A program made the position numbers and the translations under genes. Below the pieces are notes generated by a model. That model had not been told where the DNA came from and searched no databases. It saw only the letters and a program-made list of their open reading frames with translations. 64,000 nt of DNA, taken from Pseudomonas multiresinivorans. GTDB lineage: Bacteria > Pseudomonadota > Gammaproteobacteria > Pseudomonadales > Pseudomonadaceae. Below, in pieces: positions 16,217 through 26,024 of this stretch. Location: positions 434,001 to 498,000 of the forward strand of contig NZ_CP048833.1 in assembly GCF_012971725.1 (NCBI RefSeq), read 5' to 3'. Each line of letters begins with the position of its first letter. Positions within the stretch are counted from its first letter, which is position 1.

Positions 16217-18445
16217 TCAGTTGCCCGCCGCTGCCCACGTCGGGCGCCGCTGCCAGCGCTGGTACCAGTCGAGCAGTTTGTCGGCGGGCATTGGCTGGGC
16301 AATGCCGGCGCCCTGCCCGAGCAGGCAGCCGAGCTCCAGCAGCCGCGCGCCGTGGCGGGTGGTCTCGACTCCTTCGGCGATGATCTCGCACTTGAAGGCT
16401 TCCGCGAGGCCAAGGATCGCCTGCAGGATGGAGAGGTCATCCGGATCGTCGAGCAGGCCCTGGATGAAGACCCGGTCGATCTTCAATTGCGCCACTGGCA
16501 GGCGCTTGAGGTAGCTCAGCGAGGAGTAGCCGGTGCCGAAATCGTCCAGGGCAAAGCGCACACCGATGGCGGCACAGGCGCGGATAGTCCGCGATACTCC
16601 ATCGATATCTTCCAGGGCGCTGTTTTCCAGAATCTCGATCACCAGCAGTTGCGGCGGTACGCTCGGGTGGGCGGCCAGATGCACCTCCAGGATCGAGACG
16701 AAGTCCGGCTGCTGCAGTTGGCGAGCGCCGACGTTGACGCTCACTGGAATCCGCACACCAGCGGCCAGCCAGATTTCGATCTGCAGCAAGGCATTCTCGA
16801 TGACCCAGTCACCGAGCATCTCGGCCAGAGGATTGCCCTCGATCAGCGGCAGGAACGCATCGGGTGGCAGCAGGCCCTTTTCCGGGTGCTGCCAGCGAAT
16901 CAACGCTTCAGTGCCAACCACCTCGCCGGTGCGCATGTTCACCTGGGGCTGATGGAACAGGACAAATTCGCGCCCGCGCAAGGCCTGGTCGATGCGATCG
17001 AGCTGGGCGTTGTAACCGCGCAGGTCGAGATCATGCTGCGCATCGAAGACATGGAAGCGGTTCTTGCCCGCCAATTTGGCCTGGTACATGGCCTGGTCGG
17101 CCTGTCGCAGCAACTGATCTCCACCAATGTCGGTGCCCTGCGGGAAATAGCTGACGCCGATGCTGGCCGAGACGTTGGCACAGACACTGTCCACCGGGAT
17201 CGGTTGCGAAACGATCAGCAGCAACCGCTCCAGAATCGGCAGACTGTCATCCATTTCTTCGAGGTCTGCGATGATCACGACGAACTCGTCGCCCCCCAGC
17301 CGCGACAGGATGCAACCTTCGCGCAGGGTGAGCTTCATCCGCTGCGCAACCACAGAGAGCACGCGGTCACCGGTTTCATGGCCGTACAAGTCATTGATCG
17401 ACTTGAATCCGTCGAGATCGAGATAGGCGACCGCCAACTTGCAGTGCTGCCGCTGGGCACGAGCCATGGTCTGCTGCAGGCGCTGGGTGAGCAACACGCG
17501 GTTGGGCAAGTGGGTGAGCGGGTCGTAATGGGCGACATACTCCAGCTGGCGGCGGTGCTCGTGCAGCTCGGTAATGTCGGTGAACAATGAAACGTAATTG
17601 CGCACCCCGCCCAGGGGGTCGCAGATAGCGGTGATGGTCTGGCCGGCGACGAACACTTCACCGTTGCGGCGACGGTTCCACAGCTCGCCCTGCCAGTAAT
17701 GGTGTTCCGCCAGGCAATGCCAGAGCTCCGCGAAGCATTCGCGCTCGGTCATGCCCGAGCCCAGCATGCGCGGATTACGACCCAGCACTTCGTCACGCGA
17801 GTAGCCGGTGATACTGCTGAAGGCTTCGTTGATCTCGACGATGTTGCCGTCCGGATCGGTGATCATGATGCCCTCGCGGGCGTGGGTGAACACGCTGGCG
17901 GCCAGGCTCAGCTGGCTTTCGAGGGCGCGCCGCTCAGTGAGGTCGGTGAGGCTGACGCGGACCTCAGCGTCGTCCGGCCCCTGGCGAGTGCAGTCCAGGT
18001 GGGCGTACCAGCGCGATCCGTCCTCGCGCAGAAGTGTCAGCTCGCAGGCCTGCCGGGTGGCGCCGCGGCAGACCAGAACGAAGGTGCGGTACCAGCGATC
18101 CAGATCTGGCTCGGCGATGCGCGCACTGAAGCGCCGTCCCAGCAGGCTCTCGCGCGGCAGTCCGATCAGCTGCGCTCCCGTCAGGTTGACCGAGTCGATC
18201 TGGCCGTTGAGCGCCAGCGTCAGGTAGCCAACCGGGGCATTTTCGTACAGATCCAGGTATTGGTCCCGGGACGCCTCCAGCGCCACCTGGGTGTGCAGCA
18301 GATTCTCGTTCTGCAGCTCCAGTTCGATCTGATGGACGTGCAATTCGTGCAGCAACGCTGCATGGTCGGACGCCTCGTCGGTGGCGATGCTCAGGTCGGT
18401 TTCGTCGGATAACGGCTGAACTTCGTTCGGGGGCGTTCTGGACAT
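16217..18445 (-). CDS. PAS-PAS-GGDEF-EAL c-di-GMP protein
   Basis: 742 residues. Two PAS domains (~60-170 and ~185-300, the second with FSSITGYSRDEVLGRNPRML) are followed by GGDEF (~310-465) and EAL (~485-735). The cyclase motif is intact (RLGGDEFVVII), but the inhibitory site reads REGC, not RxxD. The phosphodiesterase motifs are intact: TEALIRWQHP, DDFGTGYSSLSYL and LKIDRVFIQ. No membrane segment is present. The EAL domain is probably the active half, with GGDEF regulatory or bifunctional. It starts 13 bases after the stop of the CheB-CheR-PAS gene, so the two are co-transcribed. Confidence 0.92.
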   Translation of the reverse strand: MSRTPPNEVQPLSDETDLSIATDEASDHAALLHELHVHQIELELQNENLLHTQVALEASRDQYLDLYENAPVGYLTLALNGQIDSVNLTGAQLIGLPRESLLGRRFSARIAEPDLDRWYRTFVLVCRGATRQACELTLLREDGSRWYAHLDCTRQGPDDAEVRVSLTDLTERRALESQLSLAASVFTHAREGIMITDPDGNIVEINEAFSSITGYSRDEVLGRNPRMLGSGMTERECFAELWHCLAEHHYWQGELWNRRRNGEVFVAGQTITAICDPLGGVRNYVSLFTDITELHEHRRQLEYVAHYDPLTHLPNRVLLTQRLQQTMARAQRQHCKLAVAYLDLDGFKSINDLYGHETGDRVLSVVAQRMKLTLREGCILSRLGGDEFVVIIADLEEMDDSLPILERLLLIVSQPIPVDSVCANVSASIGVSYFPQGTDIGGDQLLRQADQAMYQAKLAGKNRFHVFDAQHDLDLRGYNAQLDRIDQALRGREFVLFHQPQVNMRTGEVVGTEALIRWQHPEKGLLPPDAFLPLIEGNPLAEMLGDWVIENALLQIEIWLAAGVRIPVSVNVGARQLQQPDFVSILEVHLAAHPSVPPQLLVIEILENSALEDIDGVSRTIRACAAIGVRFALDDFGTGYSSLSYLKRLPVAQLKIDRVFIQGLLDDPDDLSILQAILGLAEAFKCEIIAEGVETTRHGARLLELGCLLGQGAGIAQPMPADKLLDWYQRWQRRPTWAAAGN

Positions 18446-18458
18446 TCCATCCGGGCCT

Positions 18459-21368
18459 CTAGGTTCTCGACGGCTGTATCTGCATGGCGAGCAGGATCAG
18501 GTGGGGACGAGCGCCCTTGCCTGTTACGCGTCGAGCGTTGAGGGTGATGGTTCGCGGGCCGATGCTCGGGAAGTGGTGCTCCACGACAAACCCATCGAAA
18601 CTGGTATCACCCTCAAGAATGGTACCCAACTGGGTACGCAGCGCCGGTATGTCCCACTGCCGGCTGCCCAGCTCATACAGCGTGCGGTCGATCGTGTCGG
18701 CCGCAGTGGTGCGAAATTCACGGTAATAGGAGCGACTGGCCGATACGACCTGCAGGCGCTCATCGAGTACCAGCAAGGGTTCGCTGATCGTGTCGACGAT
18801 CGCCTCGGCGAGGTCCCGTGCAGCCTGCACCGACTGCTCGTTGGCTACGCGGGTATTGATGTCGTGGAAAGTGAGGACTACTCCGTCGATCACATTGTCC
18901 AGTGTTCGATACGGGAGCAGGCGCGCCAGGAACCAGTTACCGGTCGTGGTGCACAGTTCGACCTCATAGGGGATGAGGGTATCCAGCACTTCCTGTGCGC
19001 GCACGAGCAGATCCTTTCTATCCAGATAGGACGTGATATCAGCCAGAGGGCGGCCAACATCCTTCGGAATCAGCCTGTAGATTTTCACCGCATCACGGGT
19101 AAACCGGCGAATGGCCAACTGCGCATCAAGAAAGATAGTTCCGATATTGATGCTGTCTAGCAGATTCTTCATGTCGTTCTGCATGTCGCCAAGCTGCTCG
19201 ATCTTTGCCTGCAACTCGGTGTTCACGGTCACCAGTTCCTCATTGACCGACTGCAGTTCCTCGCGCGAGGTTTCCAGCTCCTCGTTGGAGGATTGCAGCT
19301 CCTCATTGGTGGACTGCATCTCTTCGTTGGCCGAGCTGAGCTCTTCATTGGCATCCTGTAGCTCATCGATAGTGGCCTGCAGGTTCTTGCGCGTGTAAGC
19401 GAGGTCATGCTCCAGCAGCTGGACGCGCGCGGCGACCTGCGCCGTGTCACCATCGGCCGGCTGTTGCAGCCGTACAACAGGAGGTTGCGCCGGCTCCTCC
19501 TGGAAGCTGATCAGCAGCAGCTCGCCCTGATTGCCTTCAGGCAGACGGCGCACGCTCAGACGGATGGCGCGGGTCAGTTGACTGCCGGTAATGGCGACTT
19601 CACGTCCCAGGGTATCCGGCCCGCCCTGCGCTGCCTGCTGTACCGCGCTGCGCAAATCCAGCTTGAGGCCTTCGCGAGCCATGTCGATGACGTTCAGCGT
19701 CGCCTGGCCCGGCGCCGGACGCAGGTAGTTACCGGTGTCGCCGTGGATATAGACGATATTGCCCTGAAGGTCGGTGACCACCGAGGCGGGCACGAAATCC
19801 TGCAGCAGCATGCGGCGGGTCAGTTCGGCGACGTTGATTTCTTTGACCATTTTCGGGGAGGTATCCGGTGGTGTGTTGACCCGCTCAGGCACCCACGACA
19901 AGTTGCCGCTGAGCGTCAGAGACTTGGAAGACGTTGCCTTGTTCGCCCGGTAGAACTTCCACTTGCGGTGCAGCGTGGTGAACAGCGCCGTATGGCCGCC
20001 GATGCTTTCCGATGGCGAGAGGAACAACACTCCGCTGGGCCGGAGCGCATAGTGGAAGATCGGCAACAGGCGGTTCTGCAATTGCGATCCGAGATAGATC
20101 ATCAGGTTGCGGCAGCAGAGCAGGTCCAGGCGAGTGAAGGGTGGGTCCTTGATCACGTTCTGGACCGCAAACACGATCGTCTCGCGGATCTCCTTGCGAA
20201 TGCGGTAACCGCCGTCTTCCTGAGTGAAATACCGCTGCAGCCGCTGCGCGCCAACATCTGCGGCAATGCCTGCCGGGTACAAGCCGGCGCGGGCAGTCAT
20301 GATCGCGTCTTCGTCCAGATCGGTAGCAAAGAACTGCAGCGCCAGCGTTCGGCCGCTACGCTCCATCAGCTCATGCAGCAGAATCGCCACGGAATAGGCC
20401 TCTTCGCCGCTGGCGCAGCCTGCCACCCAGACACGGAATACGTAGTCATCGGGCTTTTCCGCCAGCAACGGGGCCAGAACGTCTTCCTTGAGCACCGCGA
20501 AGGCATCGGTATCGCGAAAGAACTGAGTGACGTTGATCAGCAGCTCGTTGAACAACTGCCGGGCTTCTTCGGGATGCTGTCGGAGATAGATGACGTACTG
20601 TCGCTGATCATCGATCTGCTGAAGCAGCATGCGGCGCTCGATGCGGCGCAGAATGGTGCTCTGTTTGTACTGGGTGAAATCGTGCCCGGTGACCTGACGC
20701 AGAAAAGTCAGGATGGCACTCAATGCAACCGCCTGCTCCTCGGGCAACTCCCTGCTCCGCGCCAGCGGGCCACCCAGCAGGGCATTCGGCATTTCGCGCA
20801 CCGGTAATACCTGACTGGCGTTGCCGGCAAGGATCACGCTGCTGGGCATGCCAGCATAGGCCGCGTCTTCGGGCGTCTGAATCAGGGTTCGACCGCCGCG
20901 ATCGAGAATCGCACGGCAGCCCAGCGTGCCGTCCGCACCGGTGCCGGACAGAACGATACCGACCGCCCGGCGCCCGTAGCGCTGCGCCAGCGAGGCGAAG
21001 AAGGTGTCGATTGGCAAGTGCATCGCGCGGGGTGGCAGCCAAGGGGTCACATGCAAGGTGGCCTTGCCCAGGCTCAGATCGTGGCGGGGAGGGATCACAT
21101 AGACGGTTCCCGCCTCGACTACCAGGCCCTCCGCAGCCTCGACCACGGGCATGCGGGTTGCGCGGGCAAGAATCTCGCAAAGAAGGCTGGGGTGCTCCGG
21201 GTCCAGGTGCTGAATGATCACGAAAGCGAAGGAAGAGCTCTGCGGCATCGCACGCAGGAACTCCTCCAGCGCCTCCAGCCCGCCGGCGGAAGCGCCCAGT
21301 CCAACGACAGTCAGAGGGGTGTCGGCACCAGCGGCGTGCCTGGCTTTTGAAGGTTTGCGTGGGGCCAC
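18459..21368 (-). CDS. CheB-CheR-PAS hybrid signalling protein
   Basis: 969 residues from a GTG start (AGGA upstream). Residues ~15-200 are a CheB methylesterase without receiver domain; the triad is visible in GASAGG (Ser), QHLDPEH (His) and SGTGADG (Asp). Residues ~215-480 are a CheR methyltransferase with SAM site VAGCASGEEAYS and the CRNLMIYL block. A PAS-like segment (~525-600) leads into a long heptad coiled coil rich in NEELQ repeats (~645-725), then two PAS domains. No histidine kinase or receiver follows, unlike many relatives, so output probably passes to a partner, with the adjacent GGDEF/EAL protein the obvious candidate. Confidence 0.9.
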   Translation of the reverse strand: MAPRKPSKARHAAGADTPLTVVGLGASAGGLEALEEFLRAMPQSSSFAFVIIQHLDPEHPSLLCEILARATRMPVVEAAEGLVVEAGTVYVIPPRHDLSLGKATLHVTPWLPPRAMHLPIDTFFASLAQRYGRRAVGIVLSGTGADGTLGCRAILDRGGRTLIQTPEDAAYAGMPSSVILAGNASQVLPVREMPNALLGGPLARSRELPEEQAVALSAILTFLRQVTGHDFTQYKQSTILRRIERRMLLQQIDDQRQYVIYLRQHPEEARQLFNELLINVTQFFRDTDAFAVLKEDVLAPLLAEKPDDYVFRVWVAGCASGEEAYSVAILLHELMERSGRTLALQFFATDLDEDAIMTARAGLYPAGIAADVGAQRLQRYFTQEDGGYRIRKEIRETIVFAVQNVIKDPPFTRLDLLCCRNLMIYLGSQLQNRLLPIFHYALRPSGVLFLSPSESIGGHTALFTTLHRKWKFYRANKATSSKSLTLSGNLSWVPERVNTPPDTSPKMVKEINVAELTRRMLLQDFVPASVVTDLQGNIVYIHGDTGNYLRPAPGQATLNVIDMAREGLKLDLRSAVQQAAQGGPDTLGREVAITGSQLTRAIRLSVRRLPEGNQGELLLISFQEEPAQPPVVRLQQPADGDTAQVAARVQLLEHDLAYTRKNLQATIDELQDANEELSSANEEMQSTNEELQSSNEELETSREELQSVNEELVTVNTELQAKIEQLGDMQNDMKNLLDSINIGTIFLDAQLAIRRFTRDAVKIYRLIPKDVGRPLADITSYLDRKDLLVRAQEVLDTLIPYEVELCTTTGNWFLARLLPYRTLDNVIDGVVLTFHDINTRVANEQSVQAARDLAEAIVDTISEPLLVLDERLQVVSASRSYYREFRTTAADTIDRTLYELGSRQWDIPALRTQLGTILEGDTSFDGFVVEHHFPSIGPRTITLNARRVTGKGARPHLILLAMQIQPSRT

Positions 21369-21460
21369 GTCGCGTCCTGGGTTGCCTGAGGCTCGATTGC
21401 GGAAGTCCTATCCTACCCCGCGCGGGGTCACTGCCGTCAGTCGACTGACAGCCACACGCT

Positions 21461-22603
21461 TCAGGGGGCCGGGGCCCCATACCCCTGCCCCTGGCGTAGC
21501 ACGCGAAATCCACCGGTCACACTGATGGGCTCGCCTGGCGCGGCACCAAACGACTCGCTGTCGACATTCGGCTCGTCCTCCGGCTGCGCCAACTGGCCGA
21601 CGAGCTTTTCCTGCACACGGCCGCCGAGGTGATCGACACCGGCCATCACGCCGCCGTCCGGGTCGCGCATCAGCGCCAGCCATTGCTCGTCGAACGCGGC
21701 ATTGATCTCCTTGCGCAGCTGGGTTTCCACCTCGGGCCGCGCGTGGTCGTTGCCGGCCATGCTGAACAGCGTGAAGGCGACGGAGATTACCGACCCGGCG
21801 ACCTTGCCAGCCGCGCCGGCCACCACGCCGACAATGCTGCGGTTCTTCAGCTCGTTGACCAGCTTGGCGCTGGTGCGCTGGGCGACCGGCGACACCCCGC
21901 TGACCTTGGTGCCGGCACCAGCCTTGCCCGACGCCGTGCGGATTTCCTGCATCAACGCGGCGAAGGCAGGGAGCTTGCCGATGTCCTTGGCGTGCACCAC
22001 GTCGTAGAGCGAAGCATCGCGACTGGACGGCGGCCCCAGGCTGATCGCCGGAATCCCCATCAGATGCTCATCGAAAGCCTTCTGCGGGATGCCGCGGCGC
22101 TGGGGAATTTCCTTCAGCGCGACGGTCAGCAGTTCGACGTAGTGCCGGGTAGCCTTCTCCATCACCGCGTCGGGGTCGACCTGTTTGGCGACAGGGACGA
22201 GCACCTGCTTGCGGTACTGCTCCTGGAGGTAAACGGCCAGCTTGTCGACGGTGGGGTCGAGGTCACCGTGGGAGCCCATCTTGTACCAGGCGACCTTCAT
22301 GCCGAGCCATTGCTGCGTCCAGTAGCTGGAGAACCAGGGAATGAATTTTTCGTCGGTGCGCTGGTAGACCAGGTCCATCCACTGCTGCATGGCTTCTTCG
22401 GCGTAGGCGCGGGCCTGGGAGGTGGCGGCCAGGGAGGCGGCGCCGATGTCGGCATCGACCTGGCGCCAGGTGGCCTCGGTGAGCGGAGCGGTGGGTGTGG
22501 CGGGGTGATGGGCACAGCCGCCCAGCGCCAGCAGAAGCAGCGCAACGACACCGCCACGCCGCCAGGGCGAAACGGTGGAGCAGAAAGAGCACAGACTGTT
22601 CAT
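21461..22603 (-). CDS. Predicted lipoprotein of unknown function
   Basis: About 380 residues from the ATG at 22603; a GTG at 22636 and an ATG at 22627 are in frame but would place 8-11 extra residues before the signal peptide. The N-terminus has an arginine pair, a hydrophobic VVALLLLALGGC stretch and a lipobox ending LGGC, so it should be lipidated at that cysteine. The mature part is helical, with a glycine/valine-rich hydrophobic stretch near residue 270 that could insert in a membrane. I do not recognise the family. It lies between the chemosensory hybrid and a REP pair. Confidence 0.7.
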   Translation of the reverse strand: MNSLCSFCSTVSPWRRGGVVALLLLALGGCAHHPATPTAPLTEATWRQVDADIGAASLAATSQARAYAEEAMQQWMDLVYQRTDEKFIPWFSSYWTQQWLGMKVAWYKMGSHGDLDPTVDKLAVYLQEQYRKQVLVPVAKQVDPDAVMEKATRHYVELLTVALKEIPQRRGIPQKAFDEHLMGIPAISLGPPSSRDASLYDVVHAKDIGKLPAFAALMQEIRTASGKAGAGTKVSGVSPVAQRTSAKLVNELKNRSIVGVVAGAAGKVAGSVISVAFTLFSMAGNDHARPEVETQLRKEINAAFDEQWLALMRDPDGGVMAGVDHLGGRVQEKLVGQLAQPEDEPNVDSESFGAAPGEPISVTGGFRVLRQGQGYGAPAP

Positions 22604-22740
22604 GGCCGCCCGCCGGCTCGGCGGCATCCCCGGCACCGCCCGCTACTGACTTCGGCCGGGCACGCCCTGGCGTCCGGTCACCTTGGCTCAGTATAGGGCG
22701 CGAGGTCTGGCGCGGCGGGCCGTCCGGCGGTTCGGCCGGG

Positions 22741-22807
22741 GTTCGCGAGCAAGCTCACTCCTACAAAGAGCGCATGGCTTCCTGTAGGAGCGAGCTTGCT
22801 CGCGAAC
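22741..22807. repeat. REP pair (BIME), common subtype
   Basis: Inverted 24-base REP copies at 22741-22764 (one mismatch) and 22784-22807, in the gap between the lipoprotein and the carbonic anhydrase-like gene. Confidence 0.9.
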
Positions 22808-22851
22808 CGCCCAACCGAATGAGCACGATCAGAACGCGGATGCAGGTGCGG

Positions 22852-23394
22852 TCAGCCGGCAAACCCCTCGGCAATATGCTGATCCTTCAGATTCACGTAG
22901 TTACCGGCCGTATAGCCGAAGAACGCCCGTTCCTTGTCGCTCAGCGCCCGAGCCTTCTTCACCGGGCTGCCGACATACAGGAAGCCGCTCTCCAGCACCT
23001 TGCCCGGCGGCACCAGGCTGCCGGCGCCGAGGATCACATCGTTCTCGATCACCGCACCGTCCATCACGATCGAACCCATGCCGACCAGGATGCGGCTGCC
23101 GATGGTGCAGCCATGCAGCAGCACCTTGTGACCGATGGTCACTTCGTCGCCGATGGTCAGCGGGAAGCCGTCCGGATTGAACGGGCCGGCGTGGGTGATG
23201 TGCAGCACGCTGCCGTCCTGCACGCTGGTGCGCGCGCCGATGCGGATGCGGTGCATGTCGCCGCGGATCACGACGAGCGGCCAGACCGAGCTGTCGGCGC
23301 CGATCTCCACGTCACCGATAACCACGGCGCTGGCGTCAACGAAGACGCGCTCGCCGAGAGATGGCGTTTTGCCCTGATACGAACGAATAGTCAC
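22852..23394 (-). CDS. Gamma-class carbonic anhydrase-like protein (YrdA family)
   Basis: 180 residues from the GTG at 23394, the start used in the family (beginning VTIRSYQGKTP). It is a left-handed beta helix of hexapeptide repeats, with the zinc-ligand histidines in VLHITHAG and TIGHKVLLHGC as in gamma carbonic anhydrases. Bacterial YrdA-type proteins bind metal but often show little CO2 hydration, so enzymatic activity is uncertain. It is divergent from prlC across 76 bases, the same arrangement as PA0066-PA0067 in P. aeruginosa. Confidence 0.88.
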   Translation of the reverse strand: MTIRSYQGKTPSLGERVFVDASAVVIGDVEIGADSSVWPLVVIRGDMHRIRIGARTSVQDGSVLHITHAGPFNPDGFPLTIGDEVTIGHKVLLHGCTIGSRILVGMGSIVMDGAVIENDVILGAGSLVPPGKVLESGFLYVGSPVKKARALSDKERAFFGYTAGNYVNLKDQHIAEGFAG

Positions 23395-23470
23395 GATAGA
23401 GTCTCTCTGGCTGCGAATGGGCCCGATTGTATTTAAGATGGCCGAGTGTTTCTTCAGCCAAGGTGCCACC

Positions 23471-25516
23471 GTGAGCGCGAATCCTCTTCTGCAGAGCTAC
23501 GACCTGCCGCCCTTCTCGTCCATTCGCCCCGAGCACGTGAAGCCGGCCATCGAGCAGATCCTCGCCGACAACCGCGCGGCCATCGCGCGCATCCTCGCCC
23601 AGCAGAACGGCACCCCGACCTGGGCCGGCCTGGTGCTGGCCATGGACGAACTGCATGACCGCCTGGGCAAGGCCTGGAGCCCGGTCAGCCACCTCAACGC
23701 GGTGTGCAACAGCGCCGAATTGCGCGACGCCTATGAAGGCTGCCTGCCGCTGCTGTCCGCCTATTGGACCGAACTGGGCCAGAACTCCGAGCTGTTCAAG
23801 GCCTACGAAGCGCTCGCCAGCAGCCCCGAGTCGAAGGGTTACGACGTCGCCCAGAAGACCATCCTGGAACACGCCCTGCGCGACTTCCGTCTGTCGGGTA
23901 TCGACCTGCCGACGGACCAGCAGCAGCGCTACGCGGAAATCCAGACGCGCCTGTCCGAGCTGGGCAGCCGCTTCTCCAACCAGTTGCTGGACGCTACCCA
24001 GGCCTGGACCAAGCACGTCACCGACGAAGCGACCCTCGCCGGCCTGACCGAATCGGCCAAGGCGCAGATGCAGGCCGCCGCCCAGGCCAAGGAACTGGAC
24101 GGCTGGCTGATCAGCCTGGAATTCCCCAGCTACTACGCCGTGATGACCTACGCCGAAGACCGCGCCCTGCGCGAAGAGGTCTACGCCGCGTACTGCACCC
24201 GCGCCTCCGATCAAGGCCCGAACGCCGGGCAGAACGACAACGGCCCGGTGATGCAGGAAATCCTCGACCTGCGCCAGGAACTGTCGCGCCTGCTGGGCTT
24301 CAAGAACTTCGCCGAGCTGTCCCTGGCCACCAAGATGGCCGAGACGCCCGAGCAGGTGCTGAACTTCCTCCGCGACCTGGCCGTGCGCAGCAAGCCCTTC
24401 GCCGCCCAGGACCTGGAGCAGCTCAAGGCCTACGCCGCCGAACAGGGTTGCCCGAACCTGTCGAGCTGGGACGCCAGCTACTTCGGCGAGAAGCTGCGCG
24501 AGGCCCGCTACAGCGTGTCCCAGGAAGCCCTGCGCGAATACTTCCCGATCGACAAGGTGCTTGGCGGCCTGTTCGCCATCGTGCAGAAGCTCTACGGCAT
24601 CCAGATTCGCGAACTGAACGACTTCGAGCGCTGGCACCCGGACGTGCGCCTGTTCGAGATCGAGGAAAACGGCCAGCACGTCGGCCGCTTCTACTTCGAC
24701 CTCTACGCCCGCGCCAACAAGCGCGGCGGTGCCTGGATGGACGGCGCCCGCGACCGTCGCCGCACCGCAGGCGGCGACCTGCAGGCGCCGGTGGCCTATC
24801 TGGTGTGCAACTTCACTCCAGCCGTCGGCGGCAAGCCTGCGCTGCTGACCCACGAAGAAGTGACCACCCTGTTCCACGAGTTCGGCCATGGCCTGCACCA
24901 CCTGCTGACCCGCGTCGAGCACGCCGGTGCCTCTGGCATCAACGGCGTGGCCTGGGACGCAGTGGAGCTGCCCAGCCAGTTCATGGAGAACTGGTGCTGG
25001 GAGCCCGAAGGTCTGGCGCTGATCTCCGGCCACTACGAGACCGGCGCGCCGCTGCCCCAGGACCTGCTGGAGAAGATGCTCGCCGCGAAGAACTTCCAGT
25101 CCGGCCTGATGATGGTCCGCCAGCTGGAGTTCTCCATGTTCGACTTCGAGCTGCACGCCACCCATGGCGACGGCCGCAGCGTACTCGACGTGATCGAGGC
25201 GATCCGCGATGAAGTCGCGGTGATGCGCCCGCCGGCCTACAACCGCTTCGCCAACAGCTTTGCGCACATCTTCGCCGGCGGTTATGCGGCCGGTTACTAC
25301 AGCTACAAGTGGGCCGAAGTGCTGTCTGCCGACGCCTTCTCGCGCTTCGAGGAAGAAGGCGTGCTCAACCCGGCGACCGGCGCGGCCTTCCGCGACGCGA
25401 TCCTGGCCAAGGGCGGCTCCCAGGAGCCGATGGCGCTGTTCGTGGCCTTCCGCGGCCGCGAGCCGTCCATCGACGCCCTGCTGCGCCACTCGGGCCTCTC
25501 CGAGGTGGCGGCGTGA
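23471..25516 (+). CDS. prlC: Oligopeptidase A
   Basis: 681 residues from the GTG at 23471 (AAGGTG upstream), matching the ~680 of E. coli PrlC/OpdA. It is an M3 thimet-type metalloprotease: the zinc motif HEFGH lies in LFHEFGHGLHH near residue 472, and the third ligand Glu follows in the WDAVELPSQFMENW segment. The cytoplasmic enzyme degrades oligopeptides, including cleaved signal peptides. The stop codon overlaps the start of the next gene by one base. Confidence 0.95.
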   Translation: MSANPLLQSYDLPPFSSIRPEHVKPAIEQILADNRAAIARILAQQNGTPTWAGLVLAMDELHDRLGKAWSPVSHLNAVCNSAELRDAYEGCLPLLSAYWTELGQNSELFKAYEALASSPESKGYDVAQKTILEHALRDFRLSGIDLPTDQQQRYAEIQTRLSELGSRFSNQLLDATQAWTKHVTDEATLAGLTESAKAQMQAAAQAKELDGWLISLEFPSYYAVMTYAEDRALREEVYAAYCTRASDQGPNAGQNDNGPVMQEILDLRQELSRLLGFKNFAELSLATKMAETPEQVLNFLRDLAVRSKPFAAQDLEQLKAYAAEQGCPNLSSWDASYFGEKLREARYSVSQEALREYFPIDKVLGGLFAIVQKLYGIQIRELNDFERWHPDVRLFEIEENGQHVGRFYFDLYARANKRGGAWMDGARDRRRTAGGDLQAPVAYLVCNFTPAVGGKPALLTHEEVTTLFHEFGHGLHHLLTRVEHAGASGINGVAWDAVELPSQFMENWCWEPEGLALISGHYETGAPLPQDLLEKMLAAKNFQSGLMMVRQLEFSMFDFELHATHGDGRSVLDVIEAIRDEVAVMRPPAYNRFANSFAHIFAGGYAAGYYSYKWAEVLSADAFSRFEEEGVLNPATGAAFRDAILAKGGSQEPMALFVAFRGREPSIDALLRHSGLSEVAA

Positions 25517-25785
25517 TGAGCGAAGTGAAGAAGCGCTTCATCGCCGGGGCCGTCTGCCCGGCGTGCAGCGAGCAGGACAAGATCGTCATGTGGGACGTCG
25601 ACGGTGTGCCGCACCGCGAATGCGTGGCCTGTGGCTACGCCGATACCCTCAATGCCCAGGGCCAGTCGGTGCCGAAAGAGCTGTCCACCCGCGTCAACAC
25701 CAGCGCGCTGGAAAAGCCCAAGGACCCGAAGGTGCAGGGGGTGCAGTTCTTCCCTAATCCGAAGCTGAAGAAGCCGCAGGAATAG
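25516..25785 (+). CDS. YheV-like zinc-ribbon protein
   Basis: 89 residues starting at the ATG that shares one base with the prlC stop (TGATG), so it is translationally coupled. Two cysteine pairs, CPAC (~14) and CVACGY (~37), form a probable zinc ribbon. The rest is basic and proline-rich with no further domain. YheV proteins follow prlC in many gammaproteobacteria and their function is unknown. An intrinsic terminator lies 22 bases downstream. Confidence 0.88.
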   Translation: MSEVKKRFIAGAVCPACSEQDKIVMWDVDGVPHRECVACGYADTLNAQGQSVPKELSTRVNTSALEKPKDPKVQGVQFFPNPKLKKPQE

Positions 25786-25806
25786 CGCCCAGTTGCTGTG
25801 AAGAAG

Positions 25807-25835
25807 ATGCCCCGGCTTGCCGGGGCATTTCTTTT
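25807..25835 (+). terminator. Intrinsic terminator of prlC operon
   Basis: Perfect 9-bp stem ATGCCCCGG (25807-25815) with CCGGGGCAT (25820-25828), loop CTTG, then TTCTTTTC. It ends the prlC-yheV transcript. Confidence 0.9.
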
Positions 25836-26024
25836 CATGGCGCGCAAAGCGCAGCGCGCCAGCACCGGCATCAAGGAACATGGCAGCTGCCCCGTCATAG
25901 CATGAGCGCCGATCACGCTTTACCGGCCAGCCCATGATCGTCACGGCCGGCTAGTCTGTAGAGCATCGCCGCAAGGAGTCCGCCGTGACCCAGACGTCCC
26001 CACCGACCCGAAGGAAGCCCTCAC

